This document shows, piece by piece, positions 40,571-49,627 of a stretch of 64,000 nt of DNA. The notes beneath the pieces were generated by a model. That model was not told the origin of the DNA. It ran no database searches and saw nothing but the letters and a program-made list of their open reading frames with translations. Source of the DNA: Sorangium aterium (GTDB taxonomy: Bacteria > Myxococcota_A > Polyangia > Polyangiales > Polyangiaceae); assembly GCF_028368935.1 (NCBI RefSeq), contig NZ_JAQNDK010000003.1:1-64000 (forward strand), written 5' to 3'. Numbering within the stretch: position 1 is the first letter of the stretch; each line of letters starts with the position of its first letter. The translations under genes were made by a program, and so were the position numbers.

Positions 40571-41458
40571 TCAGCCCGCCTTGTCCGCGGGCGCCGCCTT
40601 GCGGCTCCGCCTGGACCCGTAGTTCCGGATCACGATCTCCCCCACGCGGCCTCTGGCGTCGCTCTTCGCGTTGATGCTCCGGAGCGCCGCGACGCGGTCG
40701 ATCTTGAACCGCTTGTAGAGCGGCGGGATCTCCGGAACATCGGAGTTCGAGAGCATCACCTGGACGCCTCGCCCGTCGAGCTCCGCGAAGAGCGCAGCGA
40801 GGCGCTCCTGGTCGCGGAAGCCGAAGCCGCCCGCGCTGTAGGACGTGAAGTTCGCGGTCGACGAGACGGGCGAGTACGGCGGGTCGAGGTAGACGAAATC
40901 GCCTTCCTGGGCGTGGTCGAGCACGCGCTCGAAGTCGCGGACCTCGAGCTCGACGCCCCGCAGCGCCGCCGAGCAGGCCCGCAGCTGGGGCGGGTTGCAG
41001 ATGGCCGGCTTCACGTAGCGGCCGAAAGGCACGTTGAAGCGGCCGGCGCTGTTGACCCGGTAGAGCCCGTTGAACCCCGTCTTGTTCAGGAAGATGGTCC
41101 GAGCGGCGCGCTCGGGCAGCGTGAGCGAGGCGGGATCGACGTCGCGAACCTTGTAGTAGTGCGCCTCCTCGTAGGCGTGGCTGCCCAGCGCGGCGATCAC
41201 CTCCTCGACCCTGTCGCGCACGGCCCGGTAGCAGTCGATGAGCTCGGCGTTGACGTCCGTCAGCGTCGCGCGCTCCGGCTGCAGGCAGAAGAAGAGCGCG
41301 GCTCCCCCCACGAAGGGCTCGAAGTAGCGCCCGTACGACGCGGGGAGGAGCGGCTGGAACTGCCGGAGCAGCTGGCCCTTGCCGCCCGCCCATTTGAGGA
41401 ACGGACGTGGCATCACGGGCGCGTCGTCGTCGGGTTGGGTGACAAGGGCGGTGGTCAT
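40571..41458 (-). CDS. DNA adenine methyltransferase (Dam/D12 class)
   Basis: A 295-residue N6-adenine methylase. The SAM-binding motif FLKWAGGKGQLL is at about 20-31 and the catalytic DPPY in FVYLDPPYSP near 195. This order is that of the D12/alpha class to which Dam belongs. It would methylate adenine in a short palindrome, possibly GATC. No restriction endonuclease gene is beside it, so it appears to be an orphan methylase with a regulatory or repair role. The last 15 residues are Lys/Arg/Ala-rich. Confidence 0.9.
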   Translation of the reverse strand: MTTALVTQPDDDAPVMPRPFLKWAGGKGQLLRQFQPLLPASYGRYFEPFVGGAALFFCLQPERATLTDVNAELIDCYRAVRDRVEEVIAALGSHAYEEAHYYKVRDVDPASLTLPERAARTIFLNKTGFNGLYRVNSAGRFNVPFGRYVKPAICNPPQLRACSAALRGVELEVRDFERVLDHAQEGDFVYLDPPYSPVSSTANFTSYSAGGFGFRDQERLAALFAELDGRGVQVMLSNSDVPEIPPLYKRFKIDRVAALRSINAKSDARGRVGEIVIRNYGSRRSRKAAPADKAG

Positions 41459-42010
41459 CGCGCAATACTGGACGCCAACCTACCAGGGCGCGCGATCGTC
41501 CTCAACCACCGAAGGCCACGGCGAGCGAGCGCGGGCGCCCTGGTCCGACGCCCCTCGCCGGTCCGCCCCCGACGCGAGGGTGCCCGGGGCCATGCGTCTC
41601 TCCAGGCTAGGTCGTTCTATGTCCACGCCGCGGCCCCGTCGGGCGGCGAGGTGCCTTGTGGGCGACGGTGGATGTTGGCCTGATTCATTAGCGATTCCAA
41701 TTGTTTGTAAGCGTGCGTAAGCATGCGTGTCCCGGCTGGAGCGCTGCCCGGATCATGGCATGTCGCCGCTTGCGCGATCGCCGAGCAGGGATAAGTTGAA
41801 GTCTCGACACGCGGGCTGCACAGCCGCTGGTGGAGCGGAGTTCTCCCGCATGCGCGCACCGCCGCGTCAGGCCATCTCGCCGGTGGACCTGCGCGGCGCG
41901 GCAGGGGCTCGCCCGGGCGCTGGGCGCGGGCGTCCCGCGCCGGGTGGCGGCTCCTCGAGGGCCGCCATTCGTGGAAGCCGCCGTTGCTTCTCGACAGGAG
42001 GGATGCCGCC
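41459..42010. other. Intergenic region, methylase / GNAT gene
   Basis: A 552-base region with no convincing gene. It holds a locally AT-rich patch around 41685-41710 and two 10-bp direct repeats, TAAGCGTGCG (41708-41717) and TAAGCATGCG (41718-41727). The patch may carry promoters for one or both divergent genes; no boxes were assignable. Confidence 0.5.
41996..42002 (+). promoter_or_regulatory. Strong ribosome binding site deciding the GNAT start
   Basis: AGGAGGG lies 8 bases before ATG 42011. It fixes the start at 42011 rather than the in-frame ATG at 41984. Confidence 0.8.
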
Positions 42011-42982
42011 ATGATGCTTGCCTTCGACCTCGATCGCGACGATGCCCCGCAACAGCGCGGCCCCGCTCCGGCGGACGGACCGGGGTGTTTCGGTGAAGCT
42101 GCCGACTACCGTGCTCAGCGGATCCTGTACGCGGCCCGCGACTGGATCGGCGAGCAGGACGGCATCACCACCGACGGGCGCTCGCTGATCCTGCTGCACG
42201 CCCAGCGGACGCCGCCGGAGCGGCGCGAGGCGCTCGTGCGCTGCTTCGAGCGCGTGCTCCTGCACGCCCCCCGGCCGGAGCTCTCCGCGCTCTCGGCGTC
42301 GCTGCGCCAGGCGGGGCTCTCCGTGGACGAGGACTTCTCGGTGATGGGCGCCCCGGCCGGCGAGGTGCGCGCCGCCGTGCAGGGGCTCGGCCGGTTTCGC
42401 GCCTTCCCGCCGGGCCTGCGCCTGTCCAGGGTGTCGCCGGACGACGACGAGGCCTCGATCCGCGCGATCCAGGAGCTCCAGGCCGAGGGCGGCCACGCGC
42501 CGCTCCCGGGGTGGTACCTGCGCGGCGGCGAGGGCCGCTCCTTGACGCTCACGCTGCGCGACGGCGCGGGCGCGCTGATCGGCTGCACCACCCTGTGCGT
42601 CGTGACGCGGCCGCAGCCTGCCGAGGTCGGCGGCCGCGAGGCGCTCGCCCAGCTCGGGCTGCTGGGCGCCCCGCCGCTCTGGATCTCCGACGTGGACGAG
42701 GCGCCGTCGTGGACGGCCATGCCGATCTGCACCTGTCTGCGCGAGGACCACCGCGGACGGGGGCTCGGGGCCCCCCTCCAGGCGGCGGCGCTCCGGGAAG
42801 GGCACGATCGCTTTGGGATCCGGTGGTTCTATGCGCTCGTCAGGGCCGGCGACGAGATCGCCAAGCGCATGAACGCGCGTTGCGGGCTCGCCCCGCACCG
42901 CGCTGAAGGGTTCCTCGTCGCGTCGGCGTTGCCTCCCGAGAAGCCCCGGCGGCCGGCGGACGCGCGCCGCGGCTCAGGCTGA
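42011..42982 (+). CDS. GNAT-fold acetyltransferase with unknown N-terminal domain
   Basis: 323 residues. The C-terminal part (about 130-300) has GNAT features: ICTCLREDHRGRGLGAPLQAAAL, where HRGRGLG is the acetyl-CoA pyrophosphate loop, followed by GIRWFYALVRAGDE. The N-terminal 130 residues have no clear match. It probably transfers an acyl group to a small-molecule or protein amine; the substrate is unknown. The start is set by a strong AGGAGGG site. Its neighbours (methylase and Nudix) do not suggest a pathway. Confidence 0.8.
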   Translation: MMLAFDLDRDDAPQQRGPAPADGPGCFGEAADYRAQRILYAARDWIGEQDGITTDGRSLILLHAQRTPPERREALVRCFERVLLHAPRPELSALSASLRQAGLSVDEDFSVMGAPAGEVRAAVQGLGRFRAFPPGLRLSRVSPDDDEASIRAIQELQAEGGHAPLPGWYLRGGEGRSLTLTLRDGAGALIGCTTLCVVTRPQPAEVGGREALAQLGLLGAPPLWISDVDEAPSWTAMPICTCLREDHRGRGLGAPLQAAALREGHDRFGIRWFYALVRAGDEIAKRMNARCGLAPHRAEGFLVASALPPEKPRRPADARRGSG

Positions 42983-43014
42983 CGGGACGGACGCGAGGAG
43001 AAAGCGCCGGCGTC

Positions 43015-43725
43015 CTAGCCGAGGAGCCACGGGGCCGGCGCGTCGCCAGCAAGGCGCCGGCGGATGGTGTCGAGCGCGCGCTCGAAGTAGCCGTCGCGCG
43101 CGACCACGAACTCATCGAGCCGCGCGTCGCGCGGCTCGACCTTCACCGCGCCCGCGGCGTCCGGCGGCCGCCGCACGAGGCCGCTCGCGCGGGGCACCTC
43201 GCCTCGGACGAGGCGCAGCGCCGCGTCGAGCGGGAGCGACAGCAGCGCGGTCACCTCGTGCGGATCGGGACGCAGCTCCTCGAGCGCGCGGCGGGTCGTC
43301 GCGAGCAGCACGTCCTGCAGCTCGCGGTCGACGATCCCGGGCGCGTGATCGTCCTGGCTGCGGCGCGTGCCGAGCCGGACCACATCGCGCGGCGAGAGCG
43401 GCAGGCCGATCTCCTCCTCCGCCTCGCGCAGCGCCCCCGCGAGATCCTCTCCGGCGCGGTAGTGCCCCGACACGGCGACCTCGAGCGCGCCGGGCCAGGT
43501 GTCCTTGTCCGGGCTGCGCTGCTGGAAGAGCACCCAGGGATCCGCGGCGCTCTGGCGGCTGTCCAGCTCCAGGCCATCGGGCCCGCGCTCGAGGAGCACC
43601 CACACGTGAACGCTCCGGTGCCAGTCGCCGTCGCGGTGAACGAGCCCGCGCGCCTTGCGCACGCCGAGCGGCCGGCCGCCGTCATCGAGGATGTCGAAGA
43701 GCTCCTCTACGTCCTGCGCGGCCAT
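43015..43725 (-). CDS. Nudix hydrolase
   Basis: 236 residues with a Nudix box: GHYRAGE followed by LREAEEEIG (about 95-115). The spacing between E and RE is six residues, one fewer than the textbook seven, and the segment LFDILDDGGRPLG before it recalls the IPP-isomerase/YfcD-type Nudix group. Such enzymes cleave nucleoside diphosphate-linked substrates with Mg2+. The start at 43725 is chosen since homology begins there; an ATG at 43758 would add 11 residues. It lies downstream of the tRNA genes on the same strand. Confidence 0.85.
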   Translation of the reverse strand: MAAQDVEELFDILDDGGRPLGVRKARGLVHRDGDWHRSVHVWVLLERGPDGLELDSRQSAADPWVLFQQRSPDKDTWPGALEVAVSGHYRAGEDLAGALREAEEEIGLPLSPRDVVRLGTRRSQDDHAPGIVDRELQDVLLATTRRALEELRPDPHEVTALLSLPLDAALRLVRGEVPRASGLVRRPPDAAGAVKVEPRDARLDEFVVARDGYFERALDTIRRRLAGDAPAPWLLG

Positions 43726-43813
43726 GCGCCGGAGGGTAGCGCAACGTGAACGGCGCAAGACGTCTTTGCTGCTCTGCGTGCTCGAGCGCTCGTCAGATGG
43801 CGCTGTGCTTCGC

Positions 43814-43832
43814 GTCGTGCTCGACGCACGAC
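43814..43832 (-). terminator. Terminator-like hairpin downstream of tRNA-Glu
   Basis: GTCGTGC (43814-43820) pairs with GCACGAC (43826-43832) around a 5-base loop, between tRNA-Glu and the Nudix gene. There is no clear T-run on the minus strand; it may be a weak terminator for the tRNA transcript. Confidence 0.35.
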
Positions 43833-43875
43833 ATCGAGCGGAAGCAGCAGGAAACGAGGCGAAAGGGTGTGAAAG

Positions 43876-43950
43876 TGGCGATCCCAGCGGGAATCGAACC
43901 CGCGTTACCGGCGTGAGAGGCCGATGTCCTAACCGCTAGACGATGGGACC
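43876..43950 (-). tRNA. tRNA-Glu (CTC)
   Basis: On the minus strand the sequence folds into a complete cloverleaf: acceptor GGTCCCA/TGGGATC, a D arm with AGCGGTTAGGA, anticodon loop CTCTCAC giving CTC (Glu, GAG codon), a T arm with GGTTCGATTCC, discriminator G and an encoded CCA (43876-43878). It is the second gene of a tRNA-Gln/tRNA-Glu transcript. Confidence 0.95.
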
Positions 43951-43989
43951 TTGTTCTGTGGAGAAGACCGACAGCAGAGCTGAACGGCC

Positions 43990-44063
43990 TGGCTGGGGGA
44001 CAAGGATTCGAACCTTGATAGCAAGAGCCAGAATCTTGCGTCCTGCCGTTAGACGATCCCCCA
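43990..44063 (-). tRNA. tRNA-Gln (CTG)
   Basis: On the minus strand the acceptor TGGGGGA pairs with TCCCCCA, the anticodon loop TTCTGGC reads CTG (Gln, CAG codon), the T arm has GGTTCGAATCC, and CCA is encoded (43990-43992). It lies 39 bases upstream of tRNA-Glu in transcript order, behind a clear sigma-70 promoter. Confidence 0.95.
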
Positions 44064-44102
44064 AGGGGTCAGCGCCGTGTTCATCAGCGCCACGGGCCGC
44101 GG

Positions 44103-44130
44103 AATCTACTTGGGCTGCCTGGATTGTCAA
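44103..44130 (-). promoter_or_regulatory. Sigma-70 promoter for the tRNA-Gln/Glu operon
   Basis: On the minus strand, TTGACA (44130-44125) is a perfect -35 box, 16 bases from TAGATT (44108-44103), a four-of-six -10 box. Transcription would start near 44096, about 33 bases before tRNA-Gln. An A/T-rich stretch lies upstream. Confidence 0.75.
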
Positions 44131-44505
44131 GCGATCAAAATCGGGCCCGACGAAGAAAAATGCTCGGCACCAAAATCCCCGATGTTTCGTGCGCTTCGCG
44201 GGGCTCAGCAAGGCCTCCCGCTGCTCGACCCCCTCGTTCCCCTCGCTCAACCGGCTCCGCCCTCGTTGCATTCCGTCCGTTGTCGTTGCACGCCGCGCTG
44301 TCGCCATGATCCGTCCAGGTTGTCTACAGCGTGCCCTGCGTGCTGTCGGAGAGGGGGCTCGTCCCTGGTCGGAGAAGGGAGCTCGTCCCTGGAGGAGGCT
44401 TCACGACGTCGCGGCCGCTCCCTCGGCGTCGCTTCTCCAGACATCTCGGCTTCGCCCCTCCGGACTCTCGGCTCCGGAAAAGTCGCGGCTCCCTGCTGCG
44501 TGCCC

Positions 44506-44533
44506 TTGACGCGCCGGGTGACTGATTTACTTT
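44506..44533 (+). promoter_or_regulatory. Sigma-70-type promoter for groESL
   Basis: TTGACG (44506-44511) and TACTTT (44528-44533) are spaced by 16 bases. Transcription would start near 44541, directly before the CIRCE-like element, as in HrcA-controlled groESL operons. Confidence 0.55.
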
Positions 44534-44543
44534 CGGCCGCGGT

Positions 44544-44570
44544 TTAGCCACCGGCCTAGGAGAGTGCCAA
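44544..44570 (+). promoter_or_regulatory. CIRCE-like HrcA operator
   Basis: TTAGCCACC, 9 bases, then GAGTGCCAA. Compared with the CIRCE consensus TTAGCACTC-N9-GAGTGCTAA, 14 of 18 positions match, with the exact 9-base spacer. It lies right after the predicted transcription start, where HrcA would block transcription until heat shock. The left arm is degenerate. Confidence 0.7.
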
Positions 44571-44689
44571 GACACTGCGATCTCGGGCACTTAGCTCTTG
44601 TCGTGCGGGCGGAATGCCCCAGCGGGGGGGCGAACGGGACCTCCGGCGAGCCGATGGTCAGTCAACAAGCCGAGGACGAGGGAGCCAGC

Positions 44690-44989
44690 ATGAAAATCAG
44701 GCCGCTGCAGGATCGGATTGTCGTCAAGCGCGTCGAGAGCGAGACGAAGACCAAGGGGGGCATCATCATCCCCGACGCCGCGAAGGAGAAGCCGATCGAG
44801 GGGCGCGTCGTCGCGGTGGGCAACGGCAAGGTCCTGAAGGACGGCAAGGTTCGCCCGCTCGATGTGAAGGTCGGGGACAAGGTGCTGTTCGGCAAGTACA
44901 GCGGCACCGAGGTGAAGCTCGACGGCGAGGAGCACGTGCTCATCCGCGAGGACGACGTGCTCGCCGTGACCGAGTCCGCCGCGACGTGA
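44690..44989 (+). CDS. groES: Co-chaperonin GroES
   Basis: 99 residues, the usual GroES length. It begins [14 protein letters not shown] and has the mobile loop [16 protein letters not shown] that contacts GroEL, then the roof-forming and C-terminal strands ending [14 protein letters not shown]. GroES caps the GroEL ring during folding. Start 44690 has a GAGGGAG site; the frame continues upstream without homology. It is followed by groEL 68 bases later in one operon under the CIRCE-like element. Confidence 0.97.
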   Translation: MKIRPLQDRIVVKRVESETKTKGGIIIPDAAKEKPIEGRVVAVGNGKVLKDGKVRPLDVKVGDKVLFGKYSGTEVKLDGEEHVLIREDDVLAVTESAAT

Positions 44990-45054
44990 ACAAGGCCTGA
45001 GGCAACCGAACGCAAGCGTTTGCACACGCGGCCGCGCGGCCGCGAGGGGATTGA

Positions 45055-46746
<1,692 letters not shown>

Positions 46747-46829
46747 TCGCCTGTCCGCGCCGCTCTCGGGCTGCCGCCGCCTCCGCGCGGCGCCGGCCCG
46801 CTGAGCGCGCTGCTCCCGACGAAGCGGGC

Positions 46830-46876
46830 CGAGGGGTCCTCCAAAGCATGGTGGCTTGGGGGGCCCCTCGAGTTTT
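46830..46876 (+). terminator. Rho-independent terminator after groEL
   Basis: CGAGGGG (46830-46836) pairs with CCCCTCG (46864-46870) and the stem extends inward with a few mismatches (CCTCCAAAGC/GGCTTGGGGG) around ATGGT. AGTTTT follows at 46871. Fits a terminator for groESL. Confidence 0.65.
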
Positions 46877-46942
46877 GTGAGGGCCAGCGCTCTTGCCCGG
46901 GTTTTTGACCCGCGGTCACGTGGGGCGCTAGACTCCCGGGCA

Positions 46943-47599
46943 ATGTCGGAGTCGTCGTTCGCCCGCTATGGCCGCGAGTACGTGCCGGGCGACGTGCTCT
47001 TTCGTGAGGGGGACTCCGGCGACGTCATGTTCGTCATCCAGTCGGGCGCCGTGCGGATCACGAAGTCGGTCGCCGGCGAGGACAAGGTGCTCGCCGTGCT
47101 CGGGCCCGGCGAGTTCGTCGGCGAGATGGCGATCTTGAACGGCAAGCCCCGGAACGCGACGGCCACCGTGAGCGAGCCGTCCCGCTGCCTCGTGATCGAC
47201 GCGCGGAAGCTGGAGATCATGCTGCAGCGCGACGTCGAGATAGCGCTCCGTCTCCTCAAGAAGCTGGCGAAGCGGCTCGACGCGGCGAACTCGCTCGTCG
47301 AGATCCTCATGCACCGTGACCCGAAGGCGCGCGTGATGCTCGCGCTCGCGCGTCACGCCGAGGCCTTCGGGGAGGAGACGCCTGAAGGCATACGCGTCCG
47401 CTCCTCTCCCGAGGACATCGCGCGCGAGGTCGACGTCGAGCAAGAGACGGTGGACGAGGTGATGAAGCGGCTCCGCCGGCTGAGGCTCCTCTCGTACGGG
47501 CCGCCTGCACCCGCGGCGATCATGGTGACCGACATGCGCAGGTTCCGGGATTTCATCGAGTTCCTGGACATGCCGCAGAAGTTCGGCGGAGAGAGCTGA
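46943..47599 (+). CDS. Crp/Fnr-like cyclic-nucleotide-binding regulator
   Basis: 218 residues. An N-terminal cyclic-nucleotide-binding domain holds GEFVGEMAILNGKPRNATATV (about 66-86, shown here in part), whose Gly-Glu and Pro-Arg-Asn/Ala pattern matches the phosphate-binding cassette of true cAMP/cGMP sensors, with the key Glu and Arg present. A C-terminal helix-turn-helix (about 150-185, SPEDIAREVDVEQETVDEVMKR) is of the Crp type, though divergent. It should bind cyclic nucleotide and regulate genes. The next gene, 4 bases away, encodes a phosphodiesterase-like protein. Confidence 0.85.
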   Translation: MSESSFARYGREYVPGDVLFREGDSGDVMFVIQSGAVRITKSVAGEDKVLAVLGPGEFVGEMAILNGKPRNATATVSEPSRCLVIDARKLEIMLQRDVEIALRLLKKLAKRLDAANSLVEILMHRDPKARVMLALARHAEAFGEETPEGIRVRSSPEDIAREVDVEQETVDEVMKRLRRLRLLSYGPPAPAAIMVTDMRRFRDFIEFLDMPQKFGGES

Positions 47600-47603
47600 A
47601 CCA

Positions 47604-48371
47604 GTGGAGCTGCGTGTCATCGGCTGCCACGGCGGTGAGACCCCCAGGCATCGCACGTGCGCGTTCGTCGTGGACGACGTCCTCGCGATCGACGCCGGCT
47701 CGCTGACGAGCGGGCTCGAGGTGAAGGACCAGGCGCGGATCGAGGCGTGCCTCGTGAGCCATGCGCACCTCGATCACATCCGCGACCTGGCCACGATCGC
47801 GGACAACCGTTGCCAGCTCGGGTGCCCGCCGCTCGTGATCGCGGGCACGCGCGAGACGCTGCGCACGCTCAAGAAGCACTTCTTCAACAACGTGCTCTGG
47901 CCCGATTTCGCGGTGATCCCGAGCGCCGGGCAGCCGACCATCCAGTACCTCGAGCTCAAGCCGGAGCGCCCCACGCCGGTCGCCGGGCGGCTCGTGCGGG
48001 CGGTCCACGTGACGCACACGATCGACGCGTCGGCGTTCGTGATCGAAGGGGACGGCGGCGCGATCGCGTACAGCGGCGACACCGGGCCCACGGAGCGGCT
48101 GTGGGAGGTGCTGAACCAGCAGCAGGACCTCCGCGCGCTGCTGATGGAGGTCAGCTTCCCCAACCGGGAGCAGCGCCTCGCCACCGTGAGCGGCCACCAC
48201 ACGCCGCAGACGCTCGCCGTCGAGCTCCAGAAGTTCCGCGCGCCGAGGGATCTGCCGACGATGCTCTACCACATCAAGCCGGTCTTCCAGGCCGAGGTGG
48301 AGCGCGAGTGCGCCGCGCTGAAGGGGCTGAACCTGGAGGTCCTTCAGCTCATGGATCACTTCGTCCTGTAG
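47604..48371 (+). CDS. Metallo-beta-lactamase-fold, class II cyclic-nucleotide phosphodiesterase-like protein
   Basis: A 255-residue hydrolase with the metal motif SHAHLDHI (about 52-59), as in yeast PDE1/class II cAMP phosphodiesterases, plus later metal ligands in VHVTHTID, AYSGDTGPTE and VSGHHTPQ. In class II enzymes these residues bind two metals and cleave 3',5'-cyclic nucleotides to the 5' monophosphate. It starts with GTG 4 bases after the cyclic-nucleotide-binding regulator, so the two are co-transcribed. Other MBL-fold hydrolases remain possible. Confidence 0.82.
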   Translation: MELRVIGCHGGETPRHRTCAFVVDDVLAIDAGSLTSGLEVKDQARIEACLVSHAHLDHIRDLATIADNRCQLGCPPLVIAGTRETLRTLKKHFFNNVLWPDFAVIPSAGQPTIQYLELKPERPTPVAGRLVRAVHVTHTIDASAFVIEGDGGAIAYSGDTGPTERLWEVLNQQQDLRALLMEVSFPNREQRLATVSGHHTPQTLAVELQKFRAPRDLPTMLYHIKPVFQAEVERECAALKGLNLEVLQLMDHFVL

Positions 48372-48570
48372 CCGACGCGTCGCCGACGCATCGGCGCGGG
48401 GCGTCGTGCGCGCGGGTGATGGCAGCGCTGCGCTCGGCGGGAGCGCGGCGCCGAGCTGCCCGGCCCGAGGGGGATAGCTCGATGCCCCGAGCGAGAGCGC
48501 ACCGCGCAGGAGGTGAGGCCTGCGCGGCGGCGGCGGGAGCCCGCGCGCAACCGCAGCACGGCGGCGCGGG

Positions 48571-49389
48571 CTAGCGGCTTTCCTGCGTGGGCTCGTCGTT
48601 GAAGGGGCGCTTGCCGTCGGGCACCTCTTCGACGCGGGCGAGGACGACCGTGATGTTGTCGGTGCCGCCGAAGTAGTTCGCCCGATCGATGAGCGCCTTG
48701 CACGCAGCGTCCAGCGAGCCGCTGGACATCACGAGCTCGAGGATCTGATCGTCGCTCACCAGCCCGGACAGGCCGTCCGAGCAGAGGAGGTACACGTCAC
48801 CGTGCCGCGTCTCGTCCGTCACGAGATCGACGAGGACGTCCTCGCGGATGCCGAGCGCGCGCGTGATGACGTTGGCCGGAAGCTGCCGGACCTCCTCCTC
48901 GGTCATCCACGGGGCCATGTGCGCCGCGTCGCTGACGAGCGAGTGGTCGCGGGTCAGCTGCGTGATCTGGCTGTCGCGCAGGCGATAGCAGCGGCTGTCC
49001 CCGACGTGACCCACCGTCACGTGCTCGGCGTCCTTGGAGAACATCGCCGCCACGATCGTCGTGCCCATGCCGAAGTCGGCGAGCGTCTTCAGCGAGCGAT
49101 CGAAGATGCGCCGGTTCGCCAGCCTGAGGCCGGTGACGACGTAGTTCTCCTCCTCGGTCAGGTTCGGATCGGCAGGGAAGGGCCAGGTGGCGTCCCTCCC
49201 CACCGTCACGGACAGGAAGTCCGAGAGCGTGCTCACGGCAAGCTGGCTCGCGACATCGCCCGAGCGGTGTCCGCCCATTCCATCCGCCACGGCCACGACA
49301 CGGTACTCCTCGCTGACGAGGAGGTTGTCCTCATTGTGGTCCCGGAGGAGCCCGGTATCCGTCATCCCGGCAAACCGGGTCCGCAACAT
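48571..49389 (-). CDS. PP2C-family Ser/Thr protein phosphatase
   Basis: A 272-residue Mg2+/Mn2+-dependent phosphatase. Metal-binding motifs are in RDHNEDN, ADGMGGH (about 34-42), [10 protein letters not shown] and [10 protein letters not shown]. It matches the Stp/PrpC type that reverses bacterial Ser/Thr kinase phosphorylation. No membrane segment is present. With at least two Ser/Thr kinases in the window, it may counter one of them. It is convergent with the phosphodiesterase-like gene and lies 238 bases from the oxidoreductase gene on the same strand. Confidence 0.95.
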   Translation of the reverse strand: MLRTRFAGMTDTGLLRDHNEDNLLVSEEYRVVAVADGMGGHRSGDVASQLAVSTLSDFLSVTVGRDATWPFPADPNLTEEENYVVTGLRLANRRIFDRSLKTLADFGMGTTIVAAMFSKDAEHVTVGHVGDSRCYRLRDSQITQLTRDHSLVSDAAHMAPWMTEEEVRQLPANVITRALGIREDVLVDLVTDETRHGDVYLLCSDGLSGLVSDDQILELVMSSGSLDAACKALIDRANYFGGTDNITVVLARVEEVPDGKRPFNDEPTQESR

Positions 49390-49627
49390 GGGCAGAGAGT
49401 AGACGCGGAGCAGGGGGGCAGCGCAAGTTCAAGGCGAGGGCAAAGCTGAAATCCTGGGCCGGATCTCCCACAGCGACCGCTCCATGGCCGCCGGAAGCGG
49501 CCGGCGGCAGGGGTGGAGGACCGTTCCGGAGGCGCTCGCTCGCCGGACGCACTTTGCTCTTGAAAGATGAGAGAGGACGTGGGGTTCCTCGCGGAGCGGC
49601 GCGCGCCGAGGCGACGGGCGCTCGAGC

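Larger units (their letters stand above)
44064..44689. other. Intergenic region, tRNA operon / groES
   Basis: This 626-base region holds no convincing gene. Its left end has the tRNA promoter (minus), and its right end has the groES promoter and a CIRCE-like operator. The middle (about 44140-44500) is free of recognisable features. Confidence 0.6.

Noticed and set aside
41617-42012. Minus-strand open frame of about 131 codons in the methylase-GNAT gap
   Set aside because: No ribosome site, no domain, and it overlaps the strong ribosome site of the GNAT gene.
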